From NCBI GenBank assembly GCA_963751395.1, contig CAVVUC010000002.1, positions 186,001-250,000 of the forward strand: 64,000 nucleotides of DNA, in the 5' to 3' direction. The DNA is from CAVVUC01 sp963751395. GTDB lineage: Bacteria > Verrucomicrobiota > Verrucomicrobiia > Chthoniobacterales > Chthoniobacteraceae. The notes below the pieces were generated by a model that did no database searches, was not told the DNA's origin, and worked only from the letters and a program-made list of their open reading frames with translations. This document shows positions 45,925 through 53,610 of the stretch, piece after piece. The position numbers and the translations under genes are program-made. The number at the start of each line of letters is the position of its first letter. Positions within the stretch are counted from its first letter, which is position 1.

Positions 45925-45989
45925 ATTGAATGCTGGCGACCCTTCGATCGCTTTGAGTCGAAAAGTGCGTTGCTGCGGCGAGCAGATGT

Positions 45990-46364
45990 CTAAGGGTGAA
46001 CGGCGCTGGCTGGCGGACGCAGGCTTTTCACCAGACGCTTAACACTCCCGTCCATCGCGATTTCGACGCCGATCTCGCGATTCATCGGATCGTTTGCAAT
46101 CAGCGGCGCGGACCAACGGACGGTCCAGACCTGCCTGCGGCTCGTTGGCGTCGGGCGTTCGAGTGTAATGCTGGCGATGTAAACTTTGTCGCCCGACTCG
46201 CGAACGCTCCGGGCTTTTTCGGCAATGTCGATCGCTTCGCGGATGGGCAGGGCAGGGACCGGGTTTTCTCCGCGCGCTGTGGTGAACAAGCCGCACAGGG
46301 CGATGAGGACAAGGATGGCGGGTGCCTGGAATTTCTTCAGCGGGTTCTGAGTCATGGGGTTCAT
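45990..46364 (-). CDS. Small secreted protein, unknown function
   Basis: A 124-residue protein with a signal peptide (FQAPAILVLIALCGLFTTARG) and a compact domain: DKVYIASITLERP, RRQVWTVRWSAPL and GVEIAMDGSVKRLVK suggest a small alpha-beta fold similar in outline to PepSY-like proteins. MNPMTQNP at 46364 is the start and overlaps the stop of the TPR gene by 4 bp (ATGA). It therefore forms a mini-operon with the TPR protein and the upstream foldase. Confidence 0.7.
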   Translation of the reverse strand: MNPMTQNPLKKFQAPAILVLIALCGLFTTARGENPVPALPIREAIDIAEKARSVRESGDKVYIASITLERPTPTSRRQVWTVRWSAPLIANDPMNREIGVEIAMDGSVKRLVKSLRPPASAVHP

Positions 46365-46702
46365 TCGATCTTGATCTTGCCGCCCCACGAAAGAATCCGG
46401 GCTTTCGTGTTGGCGGCTTCGGCTTCGGCGATCTGGTTGTTGCGGTTGTAAAAAAGGGAGAGGCTGGTCCATGCGATCTGATCGTTCGGACAAAGTTCGA
46501 CGGACTTCAACCCGGCTTCGATGGCTTCGGGAAAGCGTCCGAGCTTCATAAGCGACATGCCGAGCGCGTGCCAGCCGTCGAAAAACGTCGGATCGACCGC
46601 GAGGCACCGGCGGTATTTTTCCACGGCGGACTCAAGCTCGCCGAGGGCGAGGTCGCCATTGGCATCGTCGAAAAGCTCTTCGATGTTCTCCGACCCGGCC
46701 AT
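46361..46702 (-). CDS. Small TPR protein
   Basis: A 113-residue cytoplasmic protein with about three TPR units: ALGELESAVEKYRRCLAVDP, AIEAGLKSVELCPND and the terminal NNQIAEAEAANTKAR. Probably a protein-interaction adaptor. It starts 9 bp after the foldase stop and overlaps the next start. Confidence 0.82.
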   Translation of the reverse strand: MAGSENIEELFDDANGDLALGELESAVEKYRRCLAVDPTFFDGWHALGMSLMKLGRFPEAIEAGLKSVELCPNDQIAWTSLSLFYNRNNQIAEAEAANTKARILSWGGKIKIE

Positions 46703-46711
46703 CTCCGCCTG

Positions 46712-48202
46712 TCAGCGAGCGGGCATGATCTTGGCCGCGTTGCGGCGAAGGCGAAGCCACTCGCGGAAAACAAGTTCGCGGGCACCGATGCGAGCCGAGG
46801 TCATTCCAGCGATCTTGTCCTTCTCAAATTGCGCTTCGTCGATCGGCAGGCGTTTGTCGATGTGAATGAAAATGCCGCCGTCGTTTGTCGGAATAAATTC
46901 GCTCAACTGGCCATCACCGAGCATGATCGCCTTGCTGAGGATCTCCTGCTGTTCGGGAGTCTCGATCTTGCCCGGATCCGCCATCGAAAACGCCGGCAGT
47001 GGTTCGGCTTTCTGACCGGCGGCAATGGCCGCATCGGCAAAGGATTTGCCGGCCTTGAGCTGCTCCTCGAGTGTCTTTCGAACATCGGCGGATTTCTGCG
47101 AGAGCAGTTCGCGGGCGCGCTCGTTCTTGAGCTGCGAGGTGAGCGGGGCCTTCGCTTCATCGAACGTCAGCGGAGCGCTCGGGATCACTTTTTCGAGATG
47201 CAGGATGTAAAAGCCGTCCTCGGTCTGGATCACGTCGCTGTTGGGATCCTGCTCGGTGATTTTGAATGCGGCCTCCGTGATGCCGGGAAACTTTTCCAGC
47301 TTCGGATCAGGCTTGTACTGGGTGAAGTCGCCGGTGGCCGACACAGGCAGCGAGAACTTCGCGGCGACCTGATCGAAGCCTGCGCTTTTTTCGAGCATGG
47401 CCTGCGTGAAGTCGTTGGCCTTGTTGGCGAGGTTTTGAAGGGCCTCGATGCGTTCCTTGCCCTTGTGCGCCTTTTCAGCGTCGGAGAGCGTGAGAGTCAC
47501 GAACTTCACCTTCCGGATTTCGTCCGACTTGAGGCTGTCCTTTCGCTGTTCGTAAGCCTTTTTCACATCGTCGTCGCTGACCTGCACGGTGGCGGCGAGA
47601 TCGGCGAGTTTCAGGCGGAGGACGGAAGCCTGCGTTTTCTGATGCTGCAACTCGTAGGCGGAGCGGAACTCGGTGGGAGTGATATCGGCCACGGAGGTAA
47701 CCACCGACTTCACTTTTGCCAGCCGGACCTTGTCGCGCATCAAATCGTCGATCTGTGTCTCCGTAAATCCGCGCGGCATGAGTTTCTCGGAGACAAACGA
47801 GGTGAGCTTTCTCGCGTCGAAGGTTCCGTTGGTCTGAAACGCGGGAAGCTCGAGCATGGCGTTCTTCACCTCCTCGTCGGTCGGCTCGATTTGCAGCAGC
47901 TTCGCTTCGTGGCGCAGCACGACAATGTTGAACACGAAATTGTCGGTCTGCTGATTCTGGTCCAGCGTGCCCAGACCTCGCACGACGTCGTAAAGACCCA
48001 GCTCGAGCGCGATCTGATACCGCCGGGCTTCGCGGTCGATGTCGGTGCGCGAGACACTCCGGCCATACATGATCGCGACGCGGTCGGTGCCGATTTTGTC
48101 CACCGAGCGGGTGCCGTTGTAGAACCAGACGAAGGCGATGATGACGAGGACGGTGATCATGACCATCAAGGCCTGCTGGTGTTTGCGGATCAAATTAATC
48201 AT
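46712..48202 (-). CDS. PpiD/SurA-like membrane-anchored foldase
   Basis: A 496-residue protein with a single N-terminal transmembrane anchor (residues 12-30). A SurA-N-type helical chaperone region follows (FNIVVLRHEAKLLQIEPTDE), then a parvulin-like region around 240-360 (DVIQTEDGFYILHLEKV is the typical terminal strand). The C-terminal half has a further helical region. Acts on outer-membrane or secreted proteins in the periplasm. Head of a three-gene minus-strand operon. Confidence 0.85.
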   Translation of the reverse strand: MINLIRKHQQALMVMITVLVIIAFVWFYNGTRSVDKIGTDRVAIMYGRSVSRTDIDREARRYQIALELGLYDVVRGLGTLDQNQQTDNFVFNIVVLRHEAKLLQIEPTDEEVKNAMLELPAFQTNGTFDARKLTSFVSEKLMPRGFTETQIDDLMRDKVRLAKVKSVVTSVADITPTEFRSAYELQHQKTQASVLRLKLADLAATVQVSDDDVKKAYEQRKDSLKSDEIRKVKFVTLTLSDAEKAHKGKERIEALQNLANKANDFTQAMLEKSAGFDQVAAKFSLPVSATGDFTQYKPDPKLEKFPGITEAAFKITEQDPNSDVIQTEDGFYILHLEKVIPSAPLTFDEAKAPLTSQLKNERARELLSQKSADVRKTLEEQLKAGKSFADAAIAAGQKAEPLPAFSMADPGKIETPEQQEILSKAIMLGDGQLSEFIPTNDGGIFIHIDKRLPIDEAQFEKDKIAGMTSARIGARELVFREWLRLRRNAAKIMPAR

Positions 48203-48281
48203 GGACGTTTTTTTTCGTGGAAAAAGGTGTGTATAAGGTTGCTTTCAGCCGCAATCCTCCATAAGTATCGGACAGCGAACG

Positions 48282-49040
48282 ATGAACCTAAGACGTTGCT
48301 TCCCATTCCATCAACTCCTTTTTCTCCCAGCAATCCTTTCGATTCTTGTGATCGAGGCACGCGCCGAGGAGAAGGTCACCTACAAAGACGGAAGGACGCA
48401 AATCGTGAACATCGCGGGCGTTTCCGGACCGAACCTGCAAATCAAACTTGCCGCGGGAACGATCTCCATTCCGCTCGCGACGGTCGCGCAGGTCGAGATG
48501 GCGCCGCCCGCTGATTTCAAGGCGGGAATGGCTTCTTACGAGGCAAAGGCTTACGCAAAAGCGCTGGCGTCGATCAGCGTCGTGGTCAGCAAATACAAGG
48601 GCTTGCCGGTGAATTGGGCACAACAGGCGATGCTGACGGTGGGCGACATTTATGTGGCTCTCAACGACCTGCCGAAAGCAGAGGCCGCCTATAACGAATT
48701 TCAGAAAAGCTATGCCGGGCAGGGCTTGTCGCAGGCCGCCACCGGCATGGCGCGGATCGCGATTTCGAAGAAGGATTTCGCTTCGGCCAAAGCCAGGCTC
48801 GAACCGATCGTCGAGAGGGCGCTCAAGGAAAAAACCGTGCCCAAAGACTCGGCGGAAACTTACAGTCAGGCGTTCTATCTGCTCGGCCAGATCAAGGAAT
48901 CCGAGGGAGATTTTTCCGGCGCCTTGGAAGATTATTTGCGTACCGTCACTCTTTTCCATCATGATCGCATCGCCGCGAGCGCTGCTCAGGAAAGAGCGGA
49001 CGCGCTCCGCAAAGAACACAGCGGAATCGCCGTGCCCTAA
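48282..49040 (+). CDS. Periplasmic TPR protein of the Tol/Exb operon
   Basis: A 252-residue protein with a signal peptide (up to ARAEE). A small N-terminal domain (VTYKDGRTQIVNIAGVSG; ATVAQVEMAPP) precedes a TPR region (SYEAKAYAKALASIS, DLPKAEAAYNEFQKS, EGDFSGALEDYLRTV). It resembles tol-pal system accessory proteins in position and layout. Thirteen base pairs separate it from the TolQ-like gene. Confidence 0.8.
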   Translation: MNLRRCFPFHQLLFLPAILSILVIEARAEEKVTYKDGRTQIVNIAGVSGPNLQIKLAAGTISIPLATVAQVEMAPPADFKAGMASYEAKAYAKALASISVVVSKYKGLPVNWAQQAMLTVGDIYVALNDLPKAEAAYNEFQKSYAGQGLSQAATGMARIAISKKDFASAKARLEPIVERALKEKTVPKDSAETYSQAFYLLGQIKESEGDFSGALEDYLRTVTLFHHDRIAASAAQERADALRKEHSGIAVP

Positions 49041-49053
49041 CCCTCATCGCAAT

Positions 49054-49971
49054 ATGAAATCAAATACACGCTCAACCCTCATCCTCGTCCTTTCGTTCCT
49101 CTGCCTCGCCGCGCTCACCGGTTTCGCGCAGGAAGGCGCTGCTGCCGCAGGCAAACCCGGCGAAGGCGATTCCATCATCAAAGTCATTCTGCACGGCGGG
49201 CCGCTGATCATCCTGATCTGGCTTTCGATTCTCGGCACGTCGATCACAATGGTGACCTTCGTCATCCAGAACATCATCACGCTGCGGAACGAGAAGCTCG
49301 CTCCCAGCGCGCTCGTGGACGCGCTCGCCAATGACATGGCCGCCGGCAACTACCAGGGCTGCTGGGAAACCTGCACCGCCAACAACAACTATCTTGCCAA
49401 CGTGTTGAAGACCGGCCTTGAGCGGATCGGACGCGGAAAAGAAGCCGTGGGTGACGCCATCGCCGAAGCCGCCCTGCGCGAGGCCCAGGTCCTCCGCACC
49501 CGCAACAGCTATCTCTCCGTCATCGGAGTCGTCTCGCCGATGATCGGGTTGCTCGGAACCGTTATCGGAATGATGGGGGCGTTCGCCACCCTCGGCGCCA
49601 GCGGCATCTCCGATCCGCGCGGCCTGGCAACGAGCATCGGTGAAGTTCTGATGGCCACCGCCAGCGGTCTCTTCATCGCCATTCCCGCATTCATCGCCTA
49701 CTACATTTTCCGCAACCGTTCGCAGATGTGCATCGTTTACGCCGACGACAAGATCAACCGTCTCATTGGCGACCTGCCTTACGAAGAACTCGAAGGTGTT
49801 CGCATCGGCGAGGACTTCAACGCCGGCGCCGGTGCGATCGCTCCCGGAGCATCGCAATCCCGTCGCGTCTCGATGGCGCTGACCACCAACTGCCCGGTCT
49901 GCAACGGCGCTGTCACCCCCGGCCAGAACCCGTGCCCGCATTGCGGGGCCACGCTCGATTGGGCGGCCTAG
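49054..49971 (+). CDS. ExbB/TolQ/MotA-family proton channel with C-terminal zinc ribbon
   Basis: A 305-residue inner-membrane protein. An N-terminal signal-like helix is followed by three channel helices. The family signature is SYLSVIGVVSPMIGLLGTVIGMM and ATASGLFIAIPAFIAYY. The last ~35 residues form a putative zinc ribbon, CPVCNGAVTPGQNPCPHCG, which is not usual in ExbB or TolQ. Together with the two ExbD proteins it should transduce proton motive force to the outer membrane. ATG at 49054 gives the complete signal helix. Confidence 0.9.
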   Translation: MKSNTRSTLILVLSFLCLAALTGFAQEGAAAAGKPGEGDSIIKVILHGGPLIILIWLSILGTSITMVTFVIQNIITLRNEKLAPSALVDALANDMAAGNYQGCWETCTANNNYLANVLKTGLERIGRGKEAVGDAIAEAALREAQVLRTRNSYLSVIGVVSPMIGLLGTVIGMMGAFATLGASGISDPRGLATSIGEVLMATASGLFIAIPAFIAYYIFRNRSQMCIVYADDKINRLIGDLPYEELEGVRIGEDFNAGAGAIAPGASQSRRVSMALTTNCPVCNGAVTPGQNPCPHCGATLDWAA

Positions 49972-50007
49972 TGAGTTGATCTCCATTTCGCACCGCACGG
50001 TTTCTTA

Positions 50008-50487
50008 ATGCACAAACTTTCCACCACCGAGAAACGGCAAAGGGAGCGCAAAAACCCGCCCGAGGAGGATCCGGAATTTCAGATCGCTCCGATGATCGAC
50101 ATTCTGCTGGTGCTGCTGGTGTTCTTCATGTCCATCAGTTCGACCGAAGTGTTGCAGGCAAATCGGGAAATCCAACTGCCAATCGCTGCCGACGGGAAAG
50201 CCGCTTCGAAAAACAATCCGGGGCAGGTGATCATCAACGTCACCTGGGTTGCGATGAACAACGTCGGGGCAATCGAGGTGAACGATCAAAAATATCCCGT
50301 CGCGGAGGATCTGATTCCGTTTTTGCAAGCCCGCATCAACGCCAATCCCCTGGCGCGCGTGCTCATTCGTGCGGACAAATCGGTGCGTTACGACTTCCTC
50401 CGCAACGTTCTGAAGTCCGTCGGCATCGCGGGCGTCTCCAATGTCACTTTTTCGGTCGTAGATAAAGAAGGCGTAAAGAAAGAATAG
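50008..50487 (+). CDS. ExbD/TolR-family protein (first)
   Basis: A 159-residue protein with a short basic cytoplasmic N-terminus, one transmembrane helix with the essential Asp in FQIAPMIDILLVLLVFFM, and a periplasmic domain (VLIRADKSVRYDFLRNVLKS). Partner of the channel protein encoded upstream. Confidence 0.92.
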   Translation: MHKLSTTEKRQRERKNPPEEDPEFQIAPMIDILLVLLVFFMSISSTEVLQANREIQLPIAADGKAASKNNPGQVIINVTWVAMNNVGAIEVNDQKYPVAEDLIPFLQARINANPLARVLIRADKSVRYDFLRNVLKSVGIAGVSNVTFSVVDKEGVKKE

Positions 50488-50496
50488 AACTCAATT

Positions 50497-50916
50497 ATGG
50501 CTGCAAACGTTGGCGCAGAAGATGGCGACATGGGATTTCAAATCGCACCGATGGTCGATGTCGTGTTCGTGCTCATGCTTTTCTTCATGGCGAGCGCGGG
50601 CATGCAGGTCGTCGAAAAGGAACTTGGCATCAACCTCCCCAGCGGCGGCAAATCCGTCGGCGGCGGTCCGCCTCCGACTCCGGTAATGATCGACATCTCC
50701 GGTGACGGCCAGGTCGTGATGAACAATCAGGGCTACGACACGCCCACCAGCAAGGAACTCCCCACGCTCCGCGCCAAACTCAAGGAGATCACGTCTTACG
50801 GCGACGGAAAAGACCCGGTCATCATCCGGCCCGCGCCCGACACGCGCCACGAGCGAATCATGGACGTGCTCAACTCGGCCGCCGCGGCCGGCGTGAAAAA
50901 TCTCACGTTCAGCTAG
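50497..50916 (+). CDS. ExbD/TolR-family protein (second)
   Basis: A 139-residue paralogue. The helix carries the essential Asp in FQIAPMVDVVFVLMLFFM. The periplasmic part includes PVIIRPAPDTRHERIMDVLN. It starts 9 bp after the first ExbD. Two different ExbD proteins with one ExbB are common in verrucomicrobial and planctomycetal loci. Confidence 0.92.
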   Translation: MAANVGAEDGDMGFQIAPMVDVVFVLMLFFMASAGMQVVEKELGINLPSGGKSVGGGPPPTPVMIDISGDGQVVMNNQGYDTPTSKELPTLRAKLKEITSYGDGKDPVIIRPAPDTRHERIMDVLNSAAAAGVKNLTFS

Positions 50917-51011
50917 CGCCGTCGCCTGCTTCCCTTCGCACCTTCGCAGGCGCATCGGAAAAAATGCGTTTGGCATGTGCCGAAGTTTTGGTAACTTCCC
51001 CGCTCTTTCAT

Positions 51012-51084
51012 GGTGACCGTAGCTCAATGGTAGAGCTCCAGATTGTGATTCTGGCTGTTGCGGGTTCGAGTCCCGTCGGTCACC
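51012..51084 (+). tRNA. tRNA-His (GTG)
   Basis: The acceptor stem gtgaccg pairs with cggtcac. The anticodon stem-loop is ccaga-ttgtgat-tctgg, giving anticodon GTG, and the T-arm is gcggg-ttcgagt-cccgt. The extra 5' G (position -1) at 51012 and C73 at 51084 are specific for tRNA-His. CCA is not encoded. It marks the border between housekeeping genes and the accessory island that follows. Confidence 0.97.
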
Positions 51085-51152
51085 CTTTTTTTCCACCGCC
51101 CTGCGCCCTCGTGTTACGAATCTCCCGGCTTTGCAACAAGGGAAAAACAGCC

Positions 51153-51299
51153 TCATGCGCCCTCGCGCAGCCGCCGCATGTCCGCCTCATCCTCCGCAAT
51201 CCATGCATCCATCTCTTCACGCGTGAACTTGCGCGGCCCGGGCATTGACGCGCCTTCCGCCCGCAAATGGGTTGCGAGAAAACACAGTTCGTCGTTCAC
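51153..51299 (-). pseudogene. Short ORF, probably the 3' remnant of a gene cut by a repeat
   Basis: Reading from a GTG, 48 codons (VNDELCFLATHLRAEGAS, then MPGPRKFTREEMDAWIAED...) end at 51153. The Arg/Glu/Asp-rich terminal helix resembles the end of small antitoxin-like or regulatory proteins, but no family is recognised. The frame is stopped just upstream by the hairpin repeat beginning near 51313, so the original 5' part may be lost. Confidence 0.35.
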
Positions 51300-51312
51300 A
51301 GCCCCCGATCCT

Positions 51313-51681
51313 CGTTACCAAAGTTAGCGCAGCGCTTTCCCATCCTCGTTCCCAAAGTTAGCTCCGCGCTTTGGGAACGTCGTTTTCTTCTGAAACTCTG
51401 TTTCCATACTCAGCGCCAATCGTCACAGCGAATCGTCGTTGTCCGTGCGATAACAAAGCGCGCGTTTCGCATCTGTCACAAGATAGCGGCTTCGCATCGC
51501 GGGGATGTTCGAGAAGGGAAACGGAGTTTCGAGCGCCTGTCTGCGTTCCCAAAGCGCGGAGCTAACTTTGGGAACGAGTCCCCATGAACTGCGTTCACCA
51601 CGCAGCATGTAAATTTCGAGACAGCCGCGTCCGTCGTTATTTGGCTAGTTTTGACCGATTTCGGCCTATTTACGGAGTAGG
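51313..51681 (-). mobile_element. Internally deleted derivative of the RAYT-associated element
   Basis: The right end (51574-51681) matches the terminal repeat of the complete copy at 54739-54846, tip ggagtagg. The interior holds both ends of the transposase gene region with the body missing. ctgaaactctgtttcc...ccaatcgtcacagcg at 51390-51442 matches 54047-54085, and the codons for PAMRSRYLVTDAKRA near 51480-51520 match the transposase N-terminus. A hairpin cgttcccaaag...ctttgggaacg lies at 51347-51380. Non-autonomous and MITE-like. The left terminal repeat is missing. Confidence 0.75.
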
Positions 51682-51822
51682 GGCGAAAAGAATGAACCGC
51701 TTGATCCATTCGCAATAAGTATCCTCAGTGCGGCGGCTGTAATGTTTGGTGCGGATTTTTTCACGTACGCGATCCAGCAGTTTTACCTTGACCGGATTAG
51801 ACGCAACATGGGAGTCTCGCAT
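51670..51822 (-). pseudogene. intI: Truncated integron integrase (5' fragment)
   Basis: The ATG at 51822 opens 50 codons. After MRDSHVASNPV comes KVKLLDRVREKIRTKHYSRR followed by TEDTYCEWIKRFILF. This matches the SAM-like N-terminal DNA-binding domain of integron integrases, where xLLDQVRxxIRxxHYSxRTExAYxxWIKRFILF is highly conserved. The family similarity stops right after RFILF at 51685. The terminal repeat tip starts at 51681 and supplies the last codons and a TAA. The catalytic domain is not found in the window. Orientation is away from the cassettes, as in true integrons. Confidence 0.78.
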
Positions 51823-51925
51823 TACTGTGAACTTAACCAACCCCGAAGAAATAGGCGAATCTTTATTTGCCGTGTTAGGCGAAACCGATTCGCCTACTTG
51901 TAGTTGACGCTGAGACCACACACCT
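51823..51925. other. Candidate attI / integrase-cassette promoter region
   Basis: The 103 bp between the integrase start and the first cassette gene contain gttaggc at 51874-51880, a GTTRRRY core site where the first cassette would join. A perfect 10-bp inverted repeat, taggcgaatc / gattcgccta (51852-51861 and 51887-51896), surrounds it. Position and core fit attI; the rest of an attI site is lineage specific and cannot be confirmed here. Confidence 0.5.
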
Positions 51926-52606
51926 ATGCTGACGAACTGGGACTTCCAGGACGAGGTGAGCAACTCCGAACCGCAGCAGATCAACCGCCAGAAGTCCGCG
52001 CGGAACCTGAAAGTTCAGTCGATCAATCTCTCAGAGCCGAGCGCCGTCTTTTTCGACCCCGGCAGGCGTGAGACACATTCTGCCACACTCACACTCTGCG
52101 ACTGCCGCGACTTCAACTTCGCCGGTGCCAGTCCACGCAAGTCCTTCAAGCCGTGCATGCACATTTATCGGCTCGCTATCGAACTCGGCCTTGTTCACAC
52201 GATTTACCTCGACGCGCGAGCCCGCTCAACCTGGGCCGGACCACTCGCGGAGCTTGAGACACAACGACTGCAACGACTCCCGCGCGATCCCAACCAGTGG
52301 GGAGGTTGGGCGTCAGAGATTCATGATTCGGGCATCCAGCACAACCGCCAGTATCGCGGCTACCCGATTGTTCGCGACGAGCCGGACTCAGTTCAGCAGA
52401 CATCTGGTGGCTGGACGATTCATGGTTATTCCGTGCGTCTCGATAGTTGTAGCTGCATGGACTTCCTAGCCCGACAGTTACCCTGTAAGCACGTCTATGC
52501 TGCCGCTCTAGCCGCTGGCATTTCTCTTCCATTCGATTACGACAGCTTTGAGGCCGCTAAGAACAGCGGAATTACACTTGTCTTTGAATTCCCAACAGGC
52601 GTCTAA
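51926..52606 (+). CDS. Double SWIM zinc-finger protein (integron cassette 1)
   Basis: A 226-residue protein without signal peptide. Two CxCx(n)CxH SWIM motifs are visible: LTLCDCRDFNF...FKPCMHIYRLA near residues 56-85 and LDSCSCMDFLARQLPCKHVY near 172-192. SWIM domains bind DNA or proteins; nothing else identifies its task. The stop codon lies inside the first 7 bp of the attC site, the classic layout of a gene cassette. No ribosome site is evident, which is common for cassette genes. Confidence 0.82.
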   Translation: MLTNWDFQDEVSNSEPQQINRQKSARNLKVQSINLSEPSAVFFDPGRRETHSATLTLCDCRDFNFAGASPRKSFKPCMHIYRLAIELGLVHTIYLDARARSTWAGPLAELETQRLQRLPRDPNQWGGWASEIHDSGIQHNRQYRGYPIVRDEPDSVQQTSGGWTIHGYSVRLDSCSCMDFLARQLPCKHVYAAALAAGISLPFDYDSFEAAKNSGITLVFEFPTGV

Positions 52607-52721
52607 CCATGCGCTGCGAACCGCTCCGTGCGTCACGGCACCTGCTTCCGCCGCCGCCTTTCCGCCCACCGTGCAGGTGCCGCGCCGCACTCCGCGGTCG
52701 CTGAGCTTGAGGTCGTTAGCC
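52601..52721 (+). other. attC recombination site of cassette 1
   Basis: The site opens with gtctaac (RYYYAAC, 52601-52607) and closes with gttagcc (GTTRRRY, 52715-52721). Between them the two halves are imperfect inverses: gcgctgcgaaccgctccgtg and cggcacctgc on the left, gcaggtgccg and cgcggtcgctgagc on the right. This gives a long folded structure about 121 bp in length, the size and plan of a chromosomal-integron attC. Recombination would cut within gttagcc, so cassette 1 spans about 51875-52715. Confidence 0.85.
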
Positions 52722-52754
52722 GATGCTACACACGCGCCCCGAATCCCGACGGTT

Positions 52755-53561
52755 ATGATTTCACGCCTGATACTTCTCTGCGTCATTGCTCTATTCGCTA
52801 CGCCACAGGCTCGCGCCGCACTCCTTGGCTTCGACAGCTTTACCTACTCCAACGGCTTACTCAATGACCAGACCGGCGGCACCGCATGGAACCGAGTCGG
52901 CGGCGTGTCCGACTGGGACGCGACCGCCAGCATTCTCAACGGCAAGCTCGTCACCACCAACACCACCACCGCTTCGCGGGAGTTTGGCGGCGACGAGTCC
53001 GGTAGCGCCGTCCAAGCTACGGGACAGGTTTTCTTTCGCTTTACGCTGACCTACGGCAGCGTTGTGCCTGAGCGTGCTTTGCTTTCTTCCTTCGAGTTCG
53101 GCAACGAAATCATCCGGTTCGGACGCTTCACGAACAGCTACGGCATCGAAGTTGTAGGCGTTGGCTCCACCGGCTTTGGATCCAACGCCCAAGCCAATTC
53201 AACCGTCACCATGATTGCGGCGATCGACTTCGCCAACGACCGCTTGGCTCTCTTCGTCAACCCCGATGCGAACGACTTCTACGATTCCGAGACCGGCACT
53301 GCCGACGTGCAGCGCATCTACACCGCGAGCAACTGGTCCACTCACATCGGCTTTTCCTCCGATAGCAGTCTGGGCGGCAGCGCCACATGGGACGACGTTA
53401 CCGTGGCGACGACTTTTGCAGAGGTTGTTCCCGAGCCAGGCAGCGCCGCACTGCTTATCGTCGGCTTTTCGCTCCTCACTCTATCCCGGCGAACGCAACG
53501 GCTAACGCTAAAGGGTGCAGCGGAGGCGAGGCACGAGCCCTCCGGCTGCACCCATGGTTGA
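52755..53561 (+). CDS. PEP-CTERM secreted protein (integron cassette 2)
   Basis: A 268-residue protein with a signal peptide (MISRLILLCVIALFATPQARA). A concanavalin-like beta-sandwich region follows (LLGFDSFTYSNGLLNDQTGG; FSSDSSLGGSATWDDVTVA). The C-terminal sorting signal is VPEPGSAALLIVGFSLLTLSRR: the PEP motif, a helix and a basic end. An exosortase would process it in the envelope. After SRRTQRL the frame runs on about 20 codons through the attC candidate, so the natural stop may have been lost. It starts 40 bp after the cassette boundary. Confidence 0.83.
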   Translation: MISRLILLCVIALFATPQARAALLGFDSFTYSNGLLNDQTGGTAWNRVGGVSDWDATASILNGKLVTTNTTTASREFGGDESGSAVQATGQVFFRFTLTYGSVVPERALLSSFEFGNEIIRFGRFTNSYGIEVVGVGSTGFGSNAQANSTVTMIAAIDFANDRLALFVNPDANDFYDSETGTADVQRIYTASNWSTHIGFSSDSSLGGSATWDDVTVATTFAEVVPEPGSAALLIVGFSLLTLSRRTQRLTLKGAAEARHEPSGCTHG

Positions 53562-53563
53562 AC
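53500..53563 (+). other. Weak attC candidate of cassette 2
   Basis: 64 bp bounded by ggctaac and gttgaac. A strong central stem ggtgcagcggagg / cctccggctgcacc fills the middle. The closing core fits GTTRRRY; the opening core has one mismatch to RYYYAAC but equals the inverse of the R' core of attC 1. It could instead be a REP-like hairpin, since similar GC-rich stems occur nearby. Confidence 0.45.
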
Positions 53564-53610
53564 AAGCCCGCCGAATAAGGTGGCGCGGCCTTATGCTTCT
53601 TATGTTTTTT

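Noticed and set aside
46322..48514. 730-codon open frame opposite the foldase operon
   Set aside because: Composition of an antisense shadow; the minus-strand foldase has a membrane anchor and SurA/parvulin-like segments.
50917..50960. Hairpin after the second ExbD gene as a terminator
   Set aside because: cgcctgc...gcaggcg can pair but has a 15-base loop and no T-run.
53513..53553. Calling the GC-rich stem at the end of the PEP-CTERM gene only a REP
   Set aside because: Not excluded, but the flanking ggctaac and gttgaac cores and the cassette layout make a weak attC at least as likely, so it is listed with low confidence.
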